This document shows, piece by piece, positions 53,311 through 63,058 of a stretch of 64,000 bases of DNA (its first letter is position 1; each line of letters begins with the position of its first letter). Below the pieces are notes generated by a model. The model made no database searches. It saw only the letters and a list, made by a program, of their open reading frames with translations, and had not been told where the DNA came from. The stretch comes from JAJRQY01 sp965224435 (lineage in GTDB: Bacteria > Actinomycetota > Acidimicrobiia > Acidimicrobiales > SZUA-35), in the NCBI GenBank assembly GCA_965224435.1, contig OZ245048.1:1178001-1242000 (forward strand), written 5' to 3'. The position numbers were made by a program, and so were the translations under genes.

Positions 53311-55218
53311 CTAGGAAGCCGGAACTGGATCCGGCGAACCCACGACTGGTCCCGAACGAGAGAGTTCGATCAGGCGATCGACTTCCTTGCCATCAACGGT
53401 CTCGTGTTCCAACAGGTTTCGGGCAACCAGGTCGAGCGCGCCGCGATTCTCGGTCAAGACTGTGCGACAACGATCTTCCATCTTCAGCAGGATTGCTTGA
53501 ATTTCTTCGTCGATGACACGGGCGGTCTCGTCGGAGTATTCGCGTCCCTCCATGAGGGAGTCTCCAAGGAAGACCTGGCCGCTGCCGCCCCAAGCCATTG
53601 GTCCAACCTTGGCGCTCATGCCCCATTCTTTGACCATCTTGGTTGCGGTTTCGGTGGCTTTCATCAAGTCGTCGGATGCCCCAGTCGAACCCATCTGGAA
53701 CACTAACTCTTCGGCCATCCGTCCGCCGAGCATGACAATAAGGCGGTCTTCGATGTAGTCCCGACGATAAATGTGGCGCTCGATCTCGGGCAGCTGCATG
53801 GTCACACCCAGAGCCATGCCGCTTGGAATGATGGTGACCTTATGAAGCGGGTCGGCATTGGGCAGGACAGCGGCGCATAGGGCGTGGCCGGCTTCGTGGT
53901 AGGCGACAGCTTCTCGCTCTTGTGGACTGAGCACCATGGAGTCGCGCTTCACACCCATGAGAACACGGTCGCGAGCTTGGTCGAAGTGGGCTGCGGAGAC
54001 TTCCTTTGCACCACCGCGGACGGCGAACAAGGCCGCTTCGTTGACCAGGTTTGCGAGATCGGCTCCGGACATGCCCGGTGTGCCGCGGGCGATGACGTCA
54101 ACATCGACATCATCAGACATGCGCTTGTGCTTGATATGGACGTTCAGAATTTCCTTGCGATCATTGAGTTCTGGAAGAGGCACAACGACCTGGCGGTCAA
54201 AACGACCAGGTCGCAGCAGCGCCGGATCGAGAATGTCGGGGCGGTTGGTGGCAGCGATCATGACGATGCCAACCGTGGCCTCAAAGCCATCCATTTCGGC
54301 CAGCATCTGGTTGAGGGTTTGCTCTCGCTCGTCGTGGCCACCACCCATGCCTGCTCCACGCTTGCGACCAATGGAGTCGATCTCGTCGATGAAGATGATG
54401 GCTCGACCCATCTTGCGAGCTTCGTTGAAAAGATCCCGGACACGGCTGGCGCCGACACCAACGAACATCTCCATGAAGTCGGACCCGGTCACGGATAAGA
54501 AGGGAACTCCTGCTTCGCCAGCGACGGCTCGGGCGATGAGGGTTTTGCCGGTGCCGGGAGGGCCGACCAACAGCACACCCTTGGGGATGCGGGCGCCAAC
54601 CTCGGCGAACTTTGAAGGATCTTTGAGGAAGTCGATGACTTCGGTAATTTCCTTCTTCACATTGGCGTAGCCGGCAACGTCGGAAAAGGTTGTGCCTGGC
54701 CGCTCTGAGGAGTAAGTCTTGGCCTTGGAGCGGCCAATGGACATGATGCCGCCCATTTGGGACTGCTGACGCTTGGCCATCCACCAGAAGAAACCGATGA
54801 CGATCATGAAGGGAAGGAAGATTGGAAGCAGGGAAGCAAGGAGCCCGGGAGTGTTTGTGACCGGCTTGAGGTCGACATTGTGCTCGATGAATAGGGCGCG
54901 GTCGGCCTCGCTGAAGTCGCGCAAGCCGACAGTCCTGACCTCTTCATCACCGTCAATCAGGGTGTAGACGATGTCGTAGTCCCTGTTGTCGAACTCCAGA
55001 GACTTGACCTCGTTGTTTCTGACTTGCTCAAGGAACTCGGTATATGTTTTTTCTTCGCTGGTGTCCTGGTTGAGATTCATGCTGGCGACGAACAAGGTGA
55101 TGATCAGGCCAACAACGATCCAGGCCGACCAACGAGGCCAGGATCCATCAGATTTACCGGGAATTTTTGGGTTTCGTCCCTCTGGCGGGGGAGGAGGCGT
55201 TGAGCCGTTTTCAGACAT
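53311..55218 (-). CDS. ftsH: ATP-dependent zinc metalloprotease FtsH
   Basis: A 635-residue inner-membrane AAA protease. Two N-terminal helices (WIVVGLIITLFVASMNL and LLPIFLPFMIVIGFFWWM) flank a small external domain. The AAA part has GPPGTGKTLIARAVAGEAGV, IIFIDEIDSIGRKRGAG and NRPDILDPALLRPGRFDRQV; the protease has the zinc site HEAGH near residue 445 and a third ligand in the C-terminal helices. It degrades unassembled membrane proteins and some regulators. The C-terminus ends in a short Pro/Ser tail. Confidence 0.97.
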   Translation of the reverse strand: MSENGSTPPPPPEGRNPKIPGKSDGSWPRWSAWIVVGLIITLFVASMNLNQDTSEEKTYTEFLEQVRNNEVKSLEFDNRDYDIVYTLIDGDEEVRTVGLRDFSEADRALFIEHNVDLKPVTNTPGLLASLLPIFLPFMIVIGFFWWMAKRQQSQMGGIMSIGRSKAKTYSSERPGTTFSDVAGYANVKKEITEVIDFLKDPSKFAEVGARIPKGVLLVGPPGTGKTLIARAVAGEAGVPFLSVTGSDFMEMFVGVGASRVRDLFNEARKMGRAIIFIDEIDSIGRKRGAGMGGGHDEREQTLNQMLAEMDGFEATVGIVMIAATNRPDILDPALLRPGRFDRQVVVPLPELNDRKEILNVHIKHKRMSDDVDVDVIARGTPGMSGADLANLVNEAALFAVRGGAKEVSAAHFDQARDRVLMGVKRDSMVLSPQEREAVAYHEAGHALCAAVLPNADPLHKVTIIPSGMALGVTMQLPEIERHIYRRDYIEDRLIVMLGGRMAEELVFQMGSTGASDDLMKATETATKMVKEWGMSAKVGPMAWGGSGQVFLGDSLMEGREYSDETARVIDEEIQAILLKMEDRCRTVLTENRGALDLVARNLLEHETVDGKEVDRLIELSRSGPVVGSPDPVPAS

Positions 55219-55279
55219 GTATTAATCCTAGGCGGTATCTGCAGAGTTCCAGGTCGGGTCCTTGGCTATCGTCTACAGG

Positions 55280-56017
55280 GTGTCCAGCGGCCCCCCACAT
55301 CCCCCATCCCCATTTCGGCGGTGGGGGCTGCTCGACGCCGCTTTCTGGTTTCTGGTTGCCCAGTTCGGGGCAGCCGTCGGCTATTCACTCTTCGTGAACC
55401 CAGACCAGCCCGATTTGCAAGATGCAGCGAGTCCGATATCGAACACGACGATCCCTATGCTTTTCCTGGCCTCAATCGGTATCTGGATTGGCTATGGGGC
55501 GGGGCCGCTCCTGACCTCCTATTTCCGTGGCCGTGGGCCCGTGGCTGACTACGGAGCGGAACTTCAAGCCAAGGATATTCCCATTGGCCTGCTTCTTGGA
55601 GCGTTTACCCAGCTGGTCCTCGTATGGATCTTGTATTGGCCAATCCTGCGCTGGTTGGTGGAGGATGAGCCGGGACAGGTCGCCCGGGAACTGACTGACC
55701 GGATTGATGGTCGGGCTGATGCCTGGATACTGACTCTGATGGTGGTTCTGGCTGCTCCAATTGCTGAAGAATTGTTCTACCGAGGACTGCTCTTGGGTGC
55801 GTTGAGGTTTCATTTCGGCGACTGGACATCGATCTTGCTGTCGGCCGGAATTTTCGCTGTAGCCCATCAGCAACTGCTGAATTTGCCGGGTCTTTTCATG
55901 TTCGCTGTTATCGCTGGTGTACTCCGAGTGAGAACTGGGCGACTAGGGCCATCAATCCTGTTTCACATGGGATTCAACCTGGCCACGGTCATTGTGCTGC
56001 TTGAGCCCTGGAACTGA
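55280..56017 (+). CDS. CPBP (CAAX-like) intramembrane metalloprotease
   Basis: A 245-residue membrane protein with about seven helices. Motif 1 is EELFYRGLLLGALRF and motif 2 HQQLLN; the third His lies in FHMGFNLATVIV. These match the CPBP/Abi family of intramembrane proteases. GTG at 55280 is preferred, but a TTG at 55262 is in frame. Divergent from ftsH with 61 bases between, so two membrane quality-control proteases share a promoter region. The substrate is unknown. Confidence 0.87.
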   Translation: MSSGPPHPPSPFRRWGLLDAAFWFLVAQFGAAVGYSLFVNPDQPDLQDAASPISNTTIPMLFLASIGIWIGYGAGPLLTSYFRGRGPVADYGAELQAKDIPIGLLLGAFTQLVLVWILYWPILRWLVEDEPGQVARELTDRIDGRADAWILTLMVVLAAPIAEELFYRGLLLGALRFHFGDWTSILLSAGIFAVAHQQLLNLPGLFMFAVIAGVLRVRTGRLGPSILFHMGFNLATVIVLLEPWN

Positions 56018-56129
56018 CGCTCGTTCGCTCTTATTGGCCCACACTTATTTACGGCCATCGTGGGCCGAGACTGCACCTTGTGATTCTCGTGCTTTTCTTG
56101 TGTCTCGATACTGAGCGGTGGACTGTCTG

Positions 56130-57506
56130 ATGTTACGTGCAACAGTGGCGGCGGTTGTCCGCCGCGCCAACGATCGGGATGATCTTCGAACAATAATGAA
56201 CTCTTGTCGCCAGATCAACCTGATCTCAGTTGCCGCAAACGGTGACTCGATTCGCAGCGGTACAACCACTGCTGAGGTCGTGGTTCTGGATCCATTTGCG
56301 AGCGATGCCGAGACCTTGTATCGCTTTCTCAAAGAGCATGCTCCGAAAACCAAGGTCATCGTGCTGGCCAAGAGCCTGCGTTCGATTGCGGGCTTGTCGA
56401 TCCCTCCAGAACTGGTGGCAATACAAGCCTTCGATGAATCCTTCGAATCGGTCATCGTTCGATTCCTTCGGGATGGAGCGGACGGGATGAGCGAGAACAG
56501 TGATGACGTGTTGGCTCCTTCTTCAGGGGCAGCTGACGGTCATGGGTCTGAGTCCGCTCGCTCTGCTGGGCGACGATCGACAGACGCTCCTTCTGGCGCT
56601 GATATCGAACCGGGCGGAACCCGTCCCCGTTCTCTCGCATCTATTCCTGCTCTGGGCCTTCCCCGTTCAACCCGGCTCCAGAAAGCGCCTGATGCGGAGC
56701 AGTCAGAAACCCATCTCAATCGACTTCGGAATCATCCGGGTCGATTGCCAGCTGAACAAATTCGACCTGACCAAACTCGTTGGGAGCCTCAGAAAGACGT
56801 GTCTGATCCCGGAGTATTGGCCCAAGCCAACGGCACAGCCAAGCTGGCAACCTCGGTCAGTTCCCCAAATCAAGCTCGCTCGATTGTCGTTCTTGGTGCA
56901 TCAACGGGCGGCCCCGACGCGGTGCGGACCGTGCTTGGTGGGCTACCGGCCAGCTTCCCACTCCCGATTCTTGTGGTACAGCACATGCCGGCATTGTTTA
57001 CCGAGCAGTTCGCGGCATCTCTCAATGAAACCGTCCCCCTCAAGGTCGCTGAAGCAACCGATGGCACCCAACCTCGGCCAGGAGAAGTCTGGGTTGCGCC
57101 CGGTGGATTTCATATGGAGATTTCAGATCTCAGTGGACGACTCTCGATGTCAGAAGGACCGAAACTTCACGGTTGTCGCCCGGCGGTCGATGTCTTATTC
57201 AAGAGCGCAACGAGGATCTACGGAGCTCAGGTCCTTGCCGTGGTACTGACGGGAATGGGTCACGATGGGGCAGATGGCTGCCAGGAAATAGCCGCTGCCG
57301 GAGGGCACGTCATTGTGCAAGATGAGGCAACGAGCACGGTATGGGGAATGCCCGGATCAGTAGCCAAACGCGGCAGTGCCCACCAGATCGTGCCGCTCAA
57401 GCAAGTGGCATTCACCGTCGTCGGCAACGCTGCCGCCGGCCGGGCCAGGGTGGCAACTCGAACGGGTCCCGGGCGTGCAGCGCTATCGACTGAGGTCAGC
57501 CAATGA
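56130..57506 (+). CDS. cheB: CheB-type protein-glutamate methylesterase with degenerate receiver
   Basis: A 458-residue protein. Residues 1-110 look like a receiver by length and pattern, but the usual acidic pair (VDDS) is replaced by AAVVRRAND and only VVVLDPF keeps an Asp at the phosphorylation place. A 140-residue Ser/Pro-rich linker follows. The C-terminal CheB domain is intact: GASTGG (Ser), QHMPALFTEQFA (His), LTGMGHDGADG (Asp), GCRPAVDVLF. It removes methyl groups from receptors and overlaps cheR by four bases. ATG 56130 is used; an in-frame GTG lies 12 bases before. Confidence 0.85.
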   Translation: MLRATVAAVVRRANDRDDLRTIMNSCRQINLISVAANGDSIRSGTTTAEVVVLDPFASDAETLYRFLKEHAPKTKVIVLAKSLRSIAGLSIPPELVAIQAFDESFESVIVRFLRDGADGMSENSDDVLAPSSGAADGHGSESARSAGRRSTDAPSGADIEPGGTRPRSLASIPALGLPRSTRLQKAPDAEQSETHLNRLRNHPGRLPAEQIRPDQTRWEPQKDVSDPGVLAQANGTAKLATSVSSPNQARSIVVLGASTGGPDAVRTVLGGLPASFPLPILVVQHMPALFTEQFAASLNETVPLKVAEATDGTQPRPGEVWVAPGGFHMEISDLSGRLSMSEGPKLHGCRPAVDVLFKSATRIYGAQVLAVVLTGMGHDGADGCQEIAAAGGHVIVQDEATSTVWGMPGSVAKRGSAHQIVPLKQVAFTVVGNAAAGRARVATRTGPGRAALSTEVSQ

Positions 57507-58696
57507 GCATCGACAATCTCAATACCGCTGATTACAAGTTCTTACGGGAGATGCTGGATCGAGAGGTCGGTATCCTGTTGGAGGACGGTAAGGAATACCT
57601 CGCGGTAACTCGACTTGAGCCGATCCTACGCCAACATGACCTTCCCGATCTGAGTGTTCTGGTTGAACGTCTTCGCAAGCACGATCGCGCGCTAAAGAGC
57701 GACGTTATCGATGCCATGACCGTCAACGAGACGCTTTTCTTCCGTGACCCAAATGTTTGGCGGTCACTGCGCGAGACCTTGCTTCCCGAGCTGATTGAAG
57801 CCAACTCAGCTAAGCGAACCATGAGGATGTGGAGCGCGGCGTGTTCCAGCGGCCAAGAGCCGTACAGCTTGGCCATTGTGCTGGCTGAACTCCTCGGCAA
57901 GGAAGACGCTAGTTGGGATGTGAAGATCTCCGCCAGTGACCTCTCCCGAGAGATGGTTTCTCGCACCAAGGCCGGAGTCTTCTCCAACTACGAAGTAAGT
58001 CGAGGAATGGAAGCCGAGACGCGCGACCGCTACTTCCGCCCGCTGGGCGACAAGTGGCAGGTCAATGATCGTCTTCGGTCACGGGTTGATACCCGGCAGG
58101 CCAACCTGTCCAGTCTGCCTCCTGCTCTGGGCCCATTTGATCTGATCATGCTGCGCAATGTGCTGATCTACTTCTCAGCTGAGACTCGTGAGGATGTGCT
58201 TCGCCAGATGGCGAAGTTGCTAACTCCCACCGGTTGCCTCTTGCTGGGGGCATCTGAAGGTGCCGTCGGAGTACCTTCGGTATTGAAGCCGGTTCGCATG
58301 AACGGGCTGGTTGCTTTCAAGCTCAACGGAGCCGAAGGATCGATCGTTTCGAGCGCAACGCGTAAGCCGCCAGTCACAGCTTCGTCTTCTGCTCGGTCAG
58401 AACGACCGACACGTGCTCGCCGATCAACCGACCCGGTGCCAAAGCCTGATTCTGTCAAGAGTGGAACGGCCCGTCGTTCAGGCGACGCGAGTTTTCTCAA
58501 GGACTCGAAACAGCCAACGGCACCGACTTCTGCCCCGGCAGGAGTTACCTCCTCATCACCAGAGCCGAGAGTGCGATCCACTGCCGGAGCGAGTGTCAGG
58601 GCCTCAGGCCCGGCGCAGACCTCGGGTGCAGGCGAACCCTCGGCGCTTGAGCGTTTGCGTGCGCTGCGCGATGAGCGCGAACGTCGCGGCCGCTAG
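57503..58696 (+). CDS. cheR: Chemotaxis protein methyltransferase CheR
   Basis: A 397-residue enzyme that methylates receptor glutamates with S-adenosylmethionine. Helical N-terminal domain, then MTVNETLFFRDPNVW, MWSAACSSGQEPYSLAIVLA and ISASDLSREMVSRTKAGVFS for the cofactor, and LIMLRNVLIYFSAE. The C-terminal 120 residues are Ser/Pro/Arg-rich and low complexity, an unusual extension for CheR. It overlaps cheB by four bases. Confidence 0.93.
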   Translation: MSIDNLNTADYKFLREMLDREVGILLEDGKEYLAVTRLEPILRQHDLPDLSVLVERLRKHDRALKSDVIDAMTVNETLFFRDPNVWRSLRETLLPELIEANSAKRTMRMWSAACSSGQEPYSLAIVLAELLGKEDASWDVKISASDLSREMVSRTKAGVFSNYEVSRGMEAETRDRYFRPLGDKWQVNDRLRSRVDTRQANLSSLPPALGPFDLIMLRNVLIYFSAETREDVLRQMAKLLTPTGCLLLGASEGAVGVPSVLKPVRMNGLVAFKLNGAEGSIVSSATRKPPVTASSSARSERPTRARRSTDPVPKPDSVKSGTARRSGDASFLKDSKQPTAPTSAPAGVTSSSPEPRVRSTAGASVRASGPAQTSGAGEPSALERLRALRDERERRGR

Positions 58697-58737
58697 CCAC
58701 CGAGCAGTTCGCTACTCGTAAAGTCGCGCTGAGCGTT

Positions 58738-58775
58738 GTTAGTTCGCGCTGTTAGTTCGCGCTGTTAATTCAGCT
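58738..58775 (+). repeat. 13-base tandem repeat downstream of cheR
   Basis: GTTAGTTCGCGCT is repeated twice exactly, with a third, altered copy (GTTAATTCAGCT). It lies in the 340-base gap between the convergent cheR and mcp genes; apart from this and the hairpin at 58955, I see nothing in the gap. Confidence 0.6.
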
Positions 58776-58954
58776 GGCATTCACTTCGGAATGATGGCGT
58801 CCATACGGTCGGGCGAAGTCAGGTGTAACACACTACCTGTCCATCGAGTGGGACGAGAAGCTAACACTGATCGAGACTGGGTTTCCAGGCGGAGGCGTGC
58901 AGCAGGAACGAAGAACGTGGCGGGGCAGTGCTCTCTAGCCTGCGCGCAAAACGG

Positions 58955-58988
58955 CAGAGTGCCGAGGTCCTAGGACCTCGGCACTCTG
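58955..58988 (-). terminator. Strong palindromic hairpin, terminator of the mcp end
   Basis: A perfect 34-base palindrome (17-base arms centred at 58971/58972: CAGAGTGCCGAGGTCC on each side). Read from the minus strand it is followed by CCGTTTTG, so it fits as a terminator for the cheA-cheW-mcp operon. It may also stop transcripts coming from cheR. Confidence 0.75.
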
Positions 58989-59036
58989 CTCAGACTGAAG
59001 AGGGGCCCTGTTCAAGCCGCCACAAGGTTCGAACTG

Positions 59037-60026
59037 CTAGGCGTTCGAGCCAAGGAGCTGGTTGACCTTGCTGGCAAGGGCTTCCATGTCCAGGGCAGCA
59101 TTGGCAGTCGCGTCGACACCGTCCTTGACGTCACGGGTTCCTCCACCAAGAGTGGATATGGCGGCAGCAATCTGGCCGCTGCCGTTCGCTCCATCAGCAA
59201 TACTGCGAGAGATTTCTGAGGTAGTGGCACTCTGTTCCTCCACCGCGGCAGCGATCGTCGTCTGGATGTGAGAGATCTCCTGGATGACTTCGGTGATCTG
59301 CTCGATCGCCTGCACACTCTCATCGGTGTCAGACTGGATTGCGGAGATACGGCTGGAGATCTCGTCGGTGGCAGCAGATGTCTGCTTAGCCAGCTCCTTG
59401 ACCTCGTTGGCAACAACGGCGAATCCCTTGCCTGCCTCACCAGCCCGAGCCGCTTCGATGGTTGCGTTCAAGGCCAGCAAGTTTGTCTGCTCGGCAATCG
59501 AGGTGATGACCTCGATGACCTGACCGATCTCAGCCGAAGAGACACCGAGTTTGGTAACCGTTTGATTGGTCCGAGAGGCAGAGTTGACGGCATCATTGGC
59601 AACACTTGTTGCCCGGCCAGCATTCTCGGCGATCTCCAGGATGGAGGCCGACATCTGCTCGACGGCGGCGGCAATGGAGTTCACGGTTTCGGAGAACTCA
59701 TCGGCCGCGCTGTTGACATCCCCGGTCCGGTCGATGTTCTCATCGACGGTGATCGCCATGGAAGTGCAGGTGCCGCCGAGTGAGTCAGCGGTTCTGGACA
59801 ATGTGTGAGCAACGCTCTTCAAGCTGGACATGATGGAGTGAGTGATGAGGCCCATAACCGATCCCATGACCAAAAGGCCGACCACAAACACCACAACGGT
59901 GGAGCCACTCTTTTCTGGCGCCAGGGCGAACTGAGCGACCAGTGAGATGGCCGCAACCGCCCCACTGATTCCAAGCCGAGCCGGGATCGGGAGACTGTCC
60001 AACGGTGAACTTTTTGGCATATTCAT
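59037..60026 (-). CDS. Methyl-accepting chemotaxis protein with minimal sensor
   Basis: A 329-residue receptor. Two hydrophobic helices (GISGAVAAISLVAQFALA and VVVFVVGLLVMGSVMGLI) are separated by only about seven residues, so there is no real external ligand domain. A coiled-coil signalling tail follows with the hairpin tip EVITSIAEQTNLLALNATIE and AARAGEAGKGFAVVANEVKE. It probably senses a cytoplasmic or membrane cue. Third in the cheA-cheW-mcp operon, overlapping cheW by four bases. Confidence 0.92.
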   Translation of the reverse strand: MNMPKSSPLDSLPIPARLGISGAVAAISLVAQFALAPEKSGSTVVVFVVGLLVMGSVMGLITHSIMSSLKSVAHTLSRTADSLGGTCTSMAITVDENIDRTGDVNSAADEFSETVNSIAAAVEQMSASILEIAENAGRATSVANDAVNSASRTNQTVTKLGVSSAEIGQVIEVITSIAEQTNLLALNATIEAARAGEAGKGFAVVANEVKELAKQTSAATDEISSRISAIQSDTDESVQAIEQITEVIQEISHIQTTIAAAVEEQSATTSEISRSIADGANGSGQIAAAISTLGGGTRDVKDGVDATANAALDMEALASKVNQLLGSNA

Positions 60027-60487
60027 GAGTGATCCTCGGGGTTAAAGAAGGGGTCCAGCTGGACAGTACGGTCAATATCAAGGGTGAAGAGAAGCTGGCC
60101 TTTCAGCTTGTAGGCGCCCTTGATGAGCTCTCGGGTGGCGGCAGGAACAGTGTCTGGAGCCTCTTCGAAATCCTCGGCTTGGACATCGGTCACATCGATA
60201 ATCTCATCAACGAGAAGGCTGACGGCCTCGCCGTTGGAGCGGACCACGACGTGGACTGGTTGCACACCCTCAGTCCGGACTGGAAGCTGGAATCGGACCC
60301 GGAGGTCCAACGCTGCAGCAACTTGTCCGCGCAGATTGATCAGGCCAGAAACCGTTTCGTGGCTGCCTGGAACCTCGGTAATCTCTTGGTGGTACAGGAC
60401 TTCTTGAACGTCCAGTACATCAACGCCGAGATACAGATCCCCGACTCGGAAGGTGCAGAGTTTTCTGCTGGACGGAACAGTGATCAC
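60023..60487 (-). CDS. cheW: Chemotaxis adaptor protein CheW
   Basis: A 154-residue SH3-like scaffold that ties the receptor to CheA. KLCTFRVGDLYLGVDVLDVQ and EVPGSHETVSGLINLRGQVA are typical, as is LLVDEIIDVTDVQAEDFEEA. Four-base overlaps with cheA and mcp put all three genes in one transcript. Confidence 0.93.
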   Translation of the reverse strand: MITVPSSRKLCTFRVGDLYLGVDVLDVQEVLYHQEITEVPGSHETVSGLINLRGQVAAALDLRVRFQLPVRTEGVQPVHVVVRSNGEAVSLLVDEIIDVTDVQAEDFEEAPDTVPAATRELIKGAYKLKGQLLFTLDIDRTVQLDPFFNPEDHS

Positions 60488-62835
60488 CAGGAAGCTCCTG
60501 CATCGACGGTTTGGATCTCTTCGATCCGATGGTTGTAAATATGGCCAAAGGCCTCGGGGTTCATAACCTCGGTGACCTTGCCGCGGATGACCGAAGCCGC
60601 TCCGGTCTCGATCTCTCCATCGTTGTCAACAATGTCGAGGATGGCGTCAACTACGAGGCCAACCTCGTTGCCTTCGTGGTTGTAGACGGCAACGCTGAGC
60701 TGTTTCTCACCGTATTGCATGTCGTGTGAGCCGAGGCCGAGCATGGCGGCCAAGTCGATGAGGGGCATGATGGATCCCCGATACTGGACTACCGGTTGTT
60801 CCTTGGCCGTTTCGATTTCTTCGGCCGAGAATTTCTCGAGGCGGGCGACCGTTCGAAGCGGCAAGGCCGCACGCTTGTCGCCGCCAAGATCCAAGAGAAG
60901 GATCGTGCCATCGTCCAATTCTTCGGCCTCGCCTCCTTCGCTTACTCCAGCAACGTCATAGTTCTTGCTGGCCAGGCCGAGGCCAGCCTCACCGGCCAGG
61001 TTCATCACATCAAGGATGAGTGCGACCCGCCCATCACCCATGGTGGTCGAGCCGGAGTAGTGGGGGACCGAGCTGACTTGGGCGCACAACGGCTTGACCA
61101 CAATTTCCTGGGTATCCAGGATTTCGTCAACGACGAGGCCGAAGTGAACATCGTCGGCTTGGAGTACGACAATATTGACGGAGCGTTCGTTCTCTCGGCA
61201 AGGTTTGCCGATCTGCTCTCGTAAATCGACGATTGGGAGCAGTCGGCCACGTAGTCGATAGACGGGAGTTCCGTGGAAGTCTTCCAGAGCTTCCTCGCGA
61301 GGGGCTGAGGTTCGTACCAGCTCCAAGAGGTTGACCTGAGGAATAGCGAAACGGCTACCGGCGCAGCGAATGGTGAGCGCCGGGATGATGGCCAGAGTCA
61401 AGGGGATTTTGATCTTGAATGTGGTTCCAACACCCATCTCGGTGCGGACCTCGACGGTACCGCCGATGCGTTCGATGTTGGTCTTCACCACGTCCATGCC
61501 AACGCCTCGTCCGGAGACGGCGCTGACTTTCTCCGCAGTAGAGAAGCCGGGCATGAAGATCAAATAAAGGGCCTCGGTGTCGCTCATCTTGGCCGCGACC
61601 TCTTCAGAGATCCGACCGTTCTTGAGTGCCTTAGCCTTCAGCTTGAGGGCATCGATGCCGCCACCGTCATCAGAGATTTCGATCGTGACGAGGCCACCCT
61701 CATGGCTGGCCTTGAGTCGAAGGACTCCGGCCTCGGGCTTGCCGATGCTCAGTCGGTCGTCCGGGGCTTCGATGCCATGATCGACGGTGTTCCTGACGAT
61801 ATGGGTGAGAGGATCCTTGATTGCTTCGATGATGGTCTTGTCCAACTCGGTGTCGGCACCATCCATTTCGATCTCAATCTTCTTGTCCATCTGACGAGAG
61901 AGGTCTCGAACGACTCGGGGCAGTTTGGCCCACAGATTTCCGATCGGCTGCATCCGGGTCTTCATGACCCCTTCCTGCAGCTCGCTAGTGATCAGGTTAA
62001 GGCTGTGAGCGGTTGGAGTGAAGTGCTCTTCCGGATGGTTGTCTGCTAGCTCGACGATCTGATTGCGAGTCAGGACGAGTTCACCGACCAGGTTCATCAG
62101 CTTGTCCAACAACTTGACGTCAACTCGAATAGTGCTATCAACGGGAGCGCTGCTGCGAGTCTCAGCTTGCTTGTTGAGGGCTTCATCAACCTTGGTTGGA
62201 GTGGTCTTCTTCTCGTCAACCAGGATCTCACCGATGGGGCGCTCGTCCCCGAGTTCTTGTTCCTTGGCGGCGATCTCAACGTCGACTCGATCGGCCTCGC
62301 CGGCTTCGGTCAGGATGTCTCCAACCCGGTCGCCCTCATTCGTTGCTGCGTCAGGATCAGCTGATGCTTCGTTGGTGTCTTCGCTGCCGGAGCTGTCGCT
62401 GGTCTCGGCAGGGATATCGGCTTCGGCACTGGGGTCGGCTACCTCAGCGTTTGGATCACCTTGAACTGCGATTCGCTCCAACGTGACCAAAAGCTCGGAA
62501 ACGTCGTGGTTGCCTTCTTCTCCACTTTCGCCGACCACTTCGAGCATCGCTCGAATGGCGTCGACCGTGGCCAGGAGCGCATCGGTGATCTCTGGGGTGA
62601 CCGCGAGAACGTCTTCGCGCAGGAGGCTAAGAAGGTTCTCACCTCGATGAGCGACCTTCTCCAAGGTGGCAAAGTCCAAAAAGCCGCATGCGCCCTTTAT
62701 GGAATGAAGGGTGCGAAAAATGTCATCCAAAATGCCATGGTTCTTTGGGTCCGTCTCAAGAACGATCAGGTTCTGATCGAGCCGATCAATTCCCTCCATG
62801 CTCTCGACAACAAACTCGCCGATGATCTCATCCAT
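60484..62835 (-). CDS. cheA: Chemotaxis histidine kinase CheA with two CheW-like domains
   Basis: A 783-residue kinase. The HPt domain has His44 in FRTLHSIKGACGFLDFATLE. A long acidic linker (about 125-235) follows, then a dimer region, kinase blocks HIVRNTVDHGIE (N box), ISDDGGGID (G1) and TAEKVSAVSGRGVGMDVV (G2). After that come two consecutive CheW-like domains (about 505-630 and 645-770), each with a LRGRLLPIVDLREQIG- or YRGSIMPLIDLAAMLG-like core. Most CheA proteins have only one. The start is the ATG at 62835. No P2 domain for CheY is evident. Confidence 0.92.
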   Translation of the reverse strand: MDEIIGEFVVESMEGIDRLDQNLIVLETDPKNHGILDDIFRTLHSIKGACGFLDFATLEKVAHRGENLLSLLREDVLAVTPEITDALLATVDAIRAMLEVVGESGEEGNHDVSELLVTLERIAVQGDPNAEVADPSAEADIPAETSDSSGSEDTNEASADPDAATNEGDRVGDILTEAGEADRVDVEIAAKEQELGDERPIGEILVDEKKTTPTKVDEALNKQAETRSSAPVDSTIRVDVKLLDKLMNLVGELVLTRNQIVELADNHPEEHFTPTAHSLNLITSELQEGVMKTRMQPIGNLWAKLPRVVRDLSRQMDKKIEIEMDGADTELDKTIIEAIKDPLTHIVRNTVDHGIEAPDDRLSIGKPEAGVLRLKASHEGGLVTIEISDDGGGIDALKLKAKALKNGRISEEVAAKMSDTEALYLIFMPGFSTAEKVSAVSGRGVGMDVVKTNIERIGGTVEVRTEMGVGTTFKIKIPLTLAIIPALTIRCAGSRFAIPQVNLLELVRTSAPREEALEDFHGTPVYRLRGRLLPIVDLREQIGKPCRENERSVNIVVLQADDVHFGLVVDEILDTQEIVVKPLCAQVSSVPHYSGSTTMGDGRVALILDVMNLAGEAGLGLASKNYDVAGVSEGGEAEELDDGTILLLDLGGDKRAALPLRTVARLEKFSAEEIETAKEQPVVQYRGSIMPLIDLAAMLGLGSHDMQYGEKQLSVAVYNHEGNEVGLVVDAILDIVDNDGEIETGAASVIRGKVTEVMNPEAFGHIYNHRIEEIQTVDAGASW

Positions 62836-63058
62836 ACGCCGGTCCTCTCATCATGACGATGAGGCTCGACCTGTGCATGTCCACTATGAGGGGTCAGAAG
62901 AGATCATGACGGGAACTTAGCGAGATGCGGTGCTGACTATCCCCGACATTCCAGACATGGGGCTGTTGGCTCATTTTGGGTGATGCTTCTCACTCCGTGT
63001 GGTCACCAGCCGATCGAGAACATGAAGACGAAACAGTCTTCGCTGAGCAGATAGGCGA

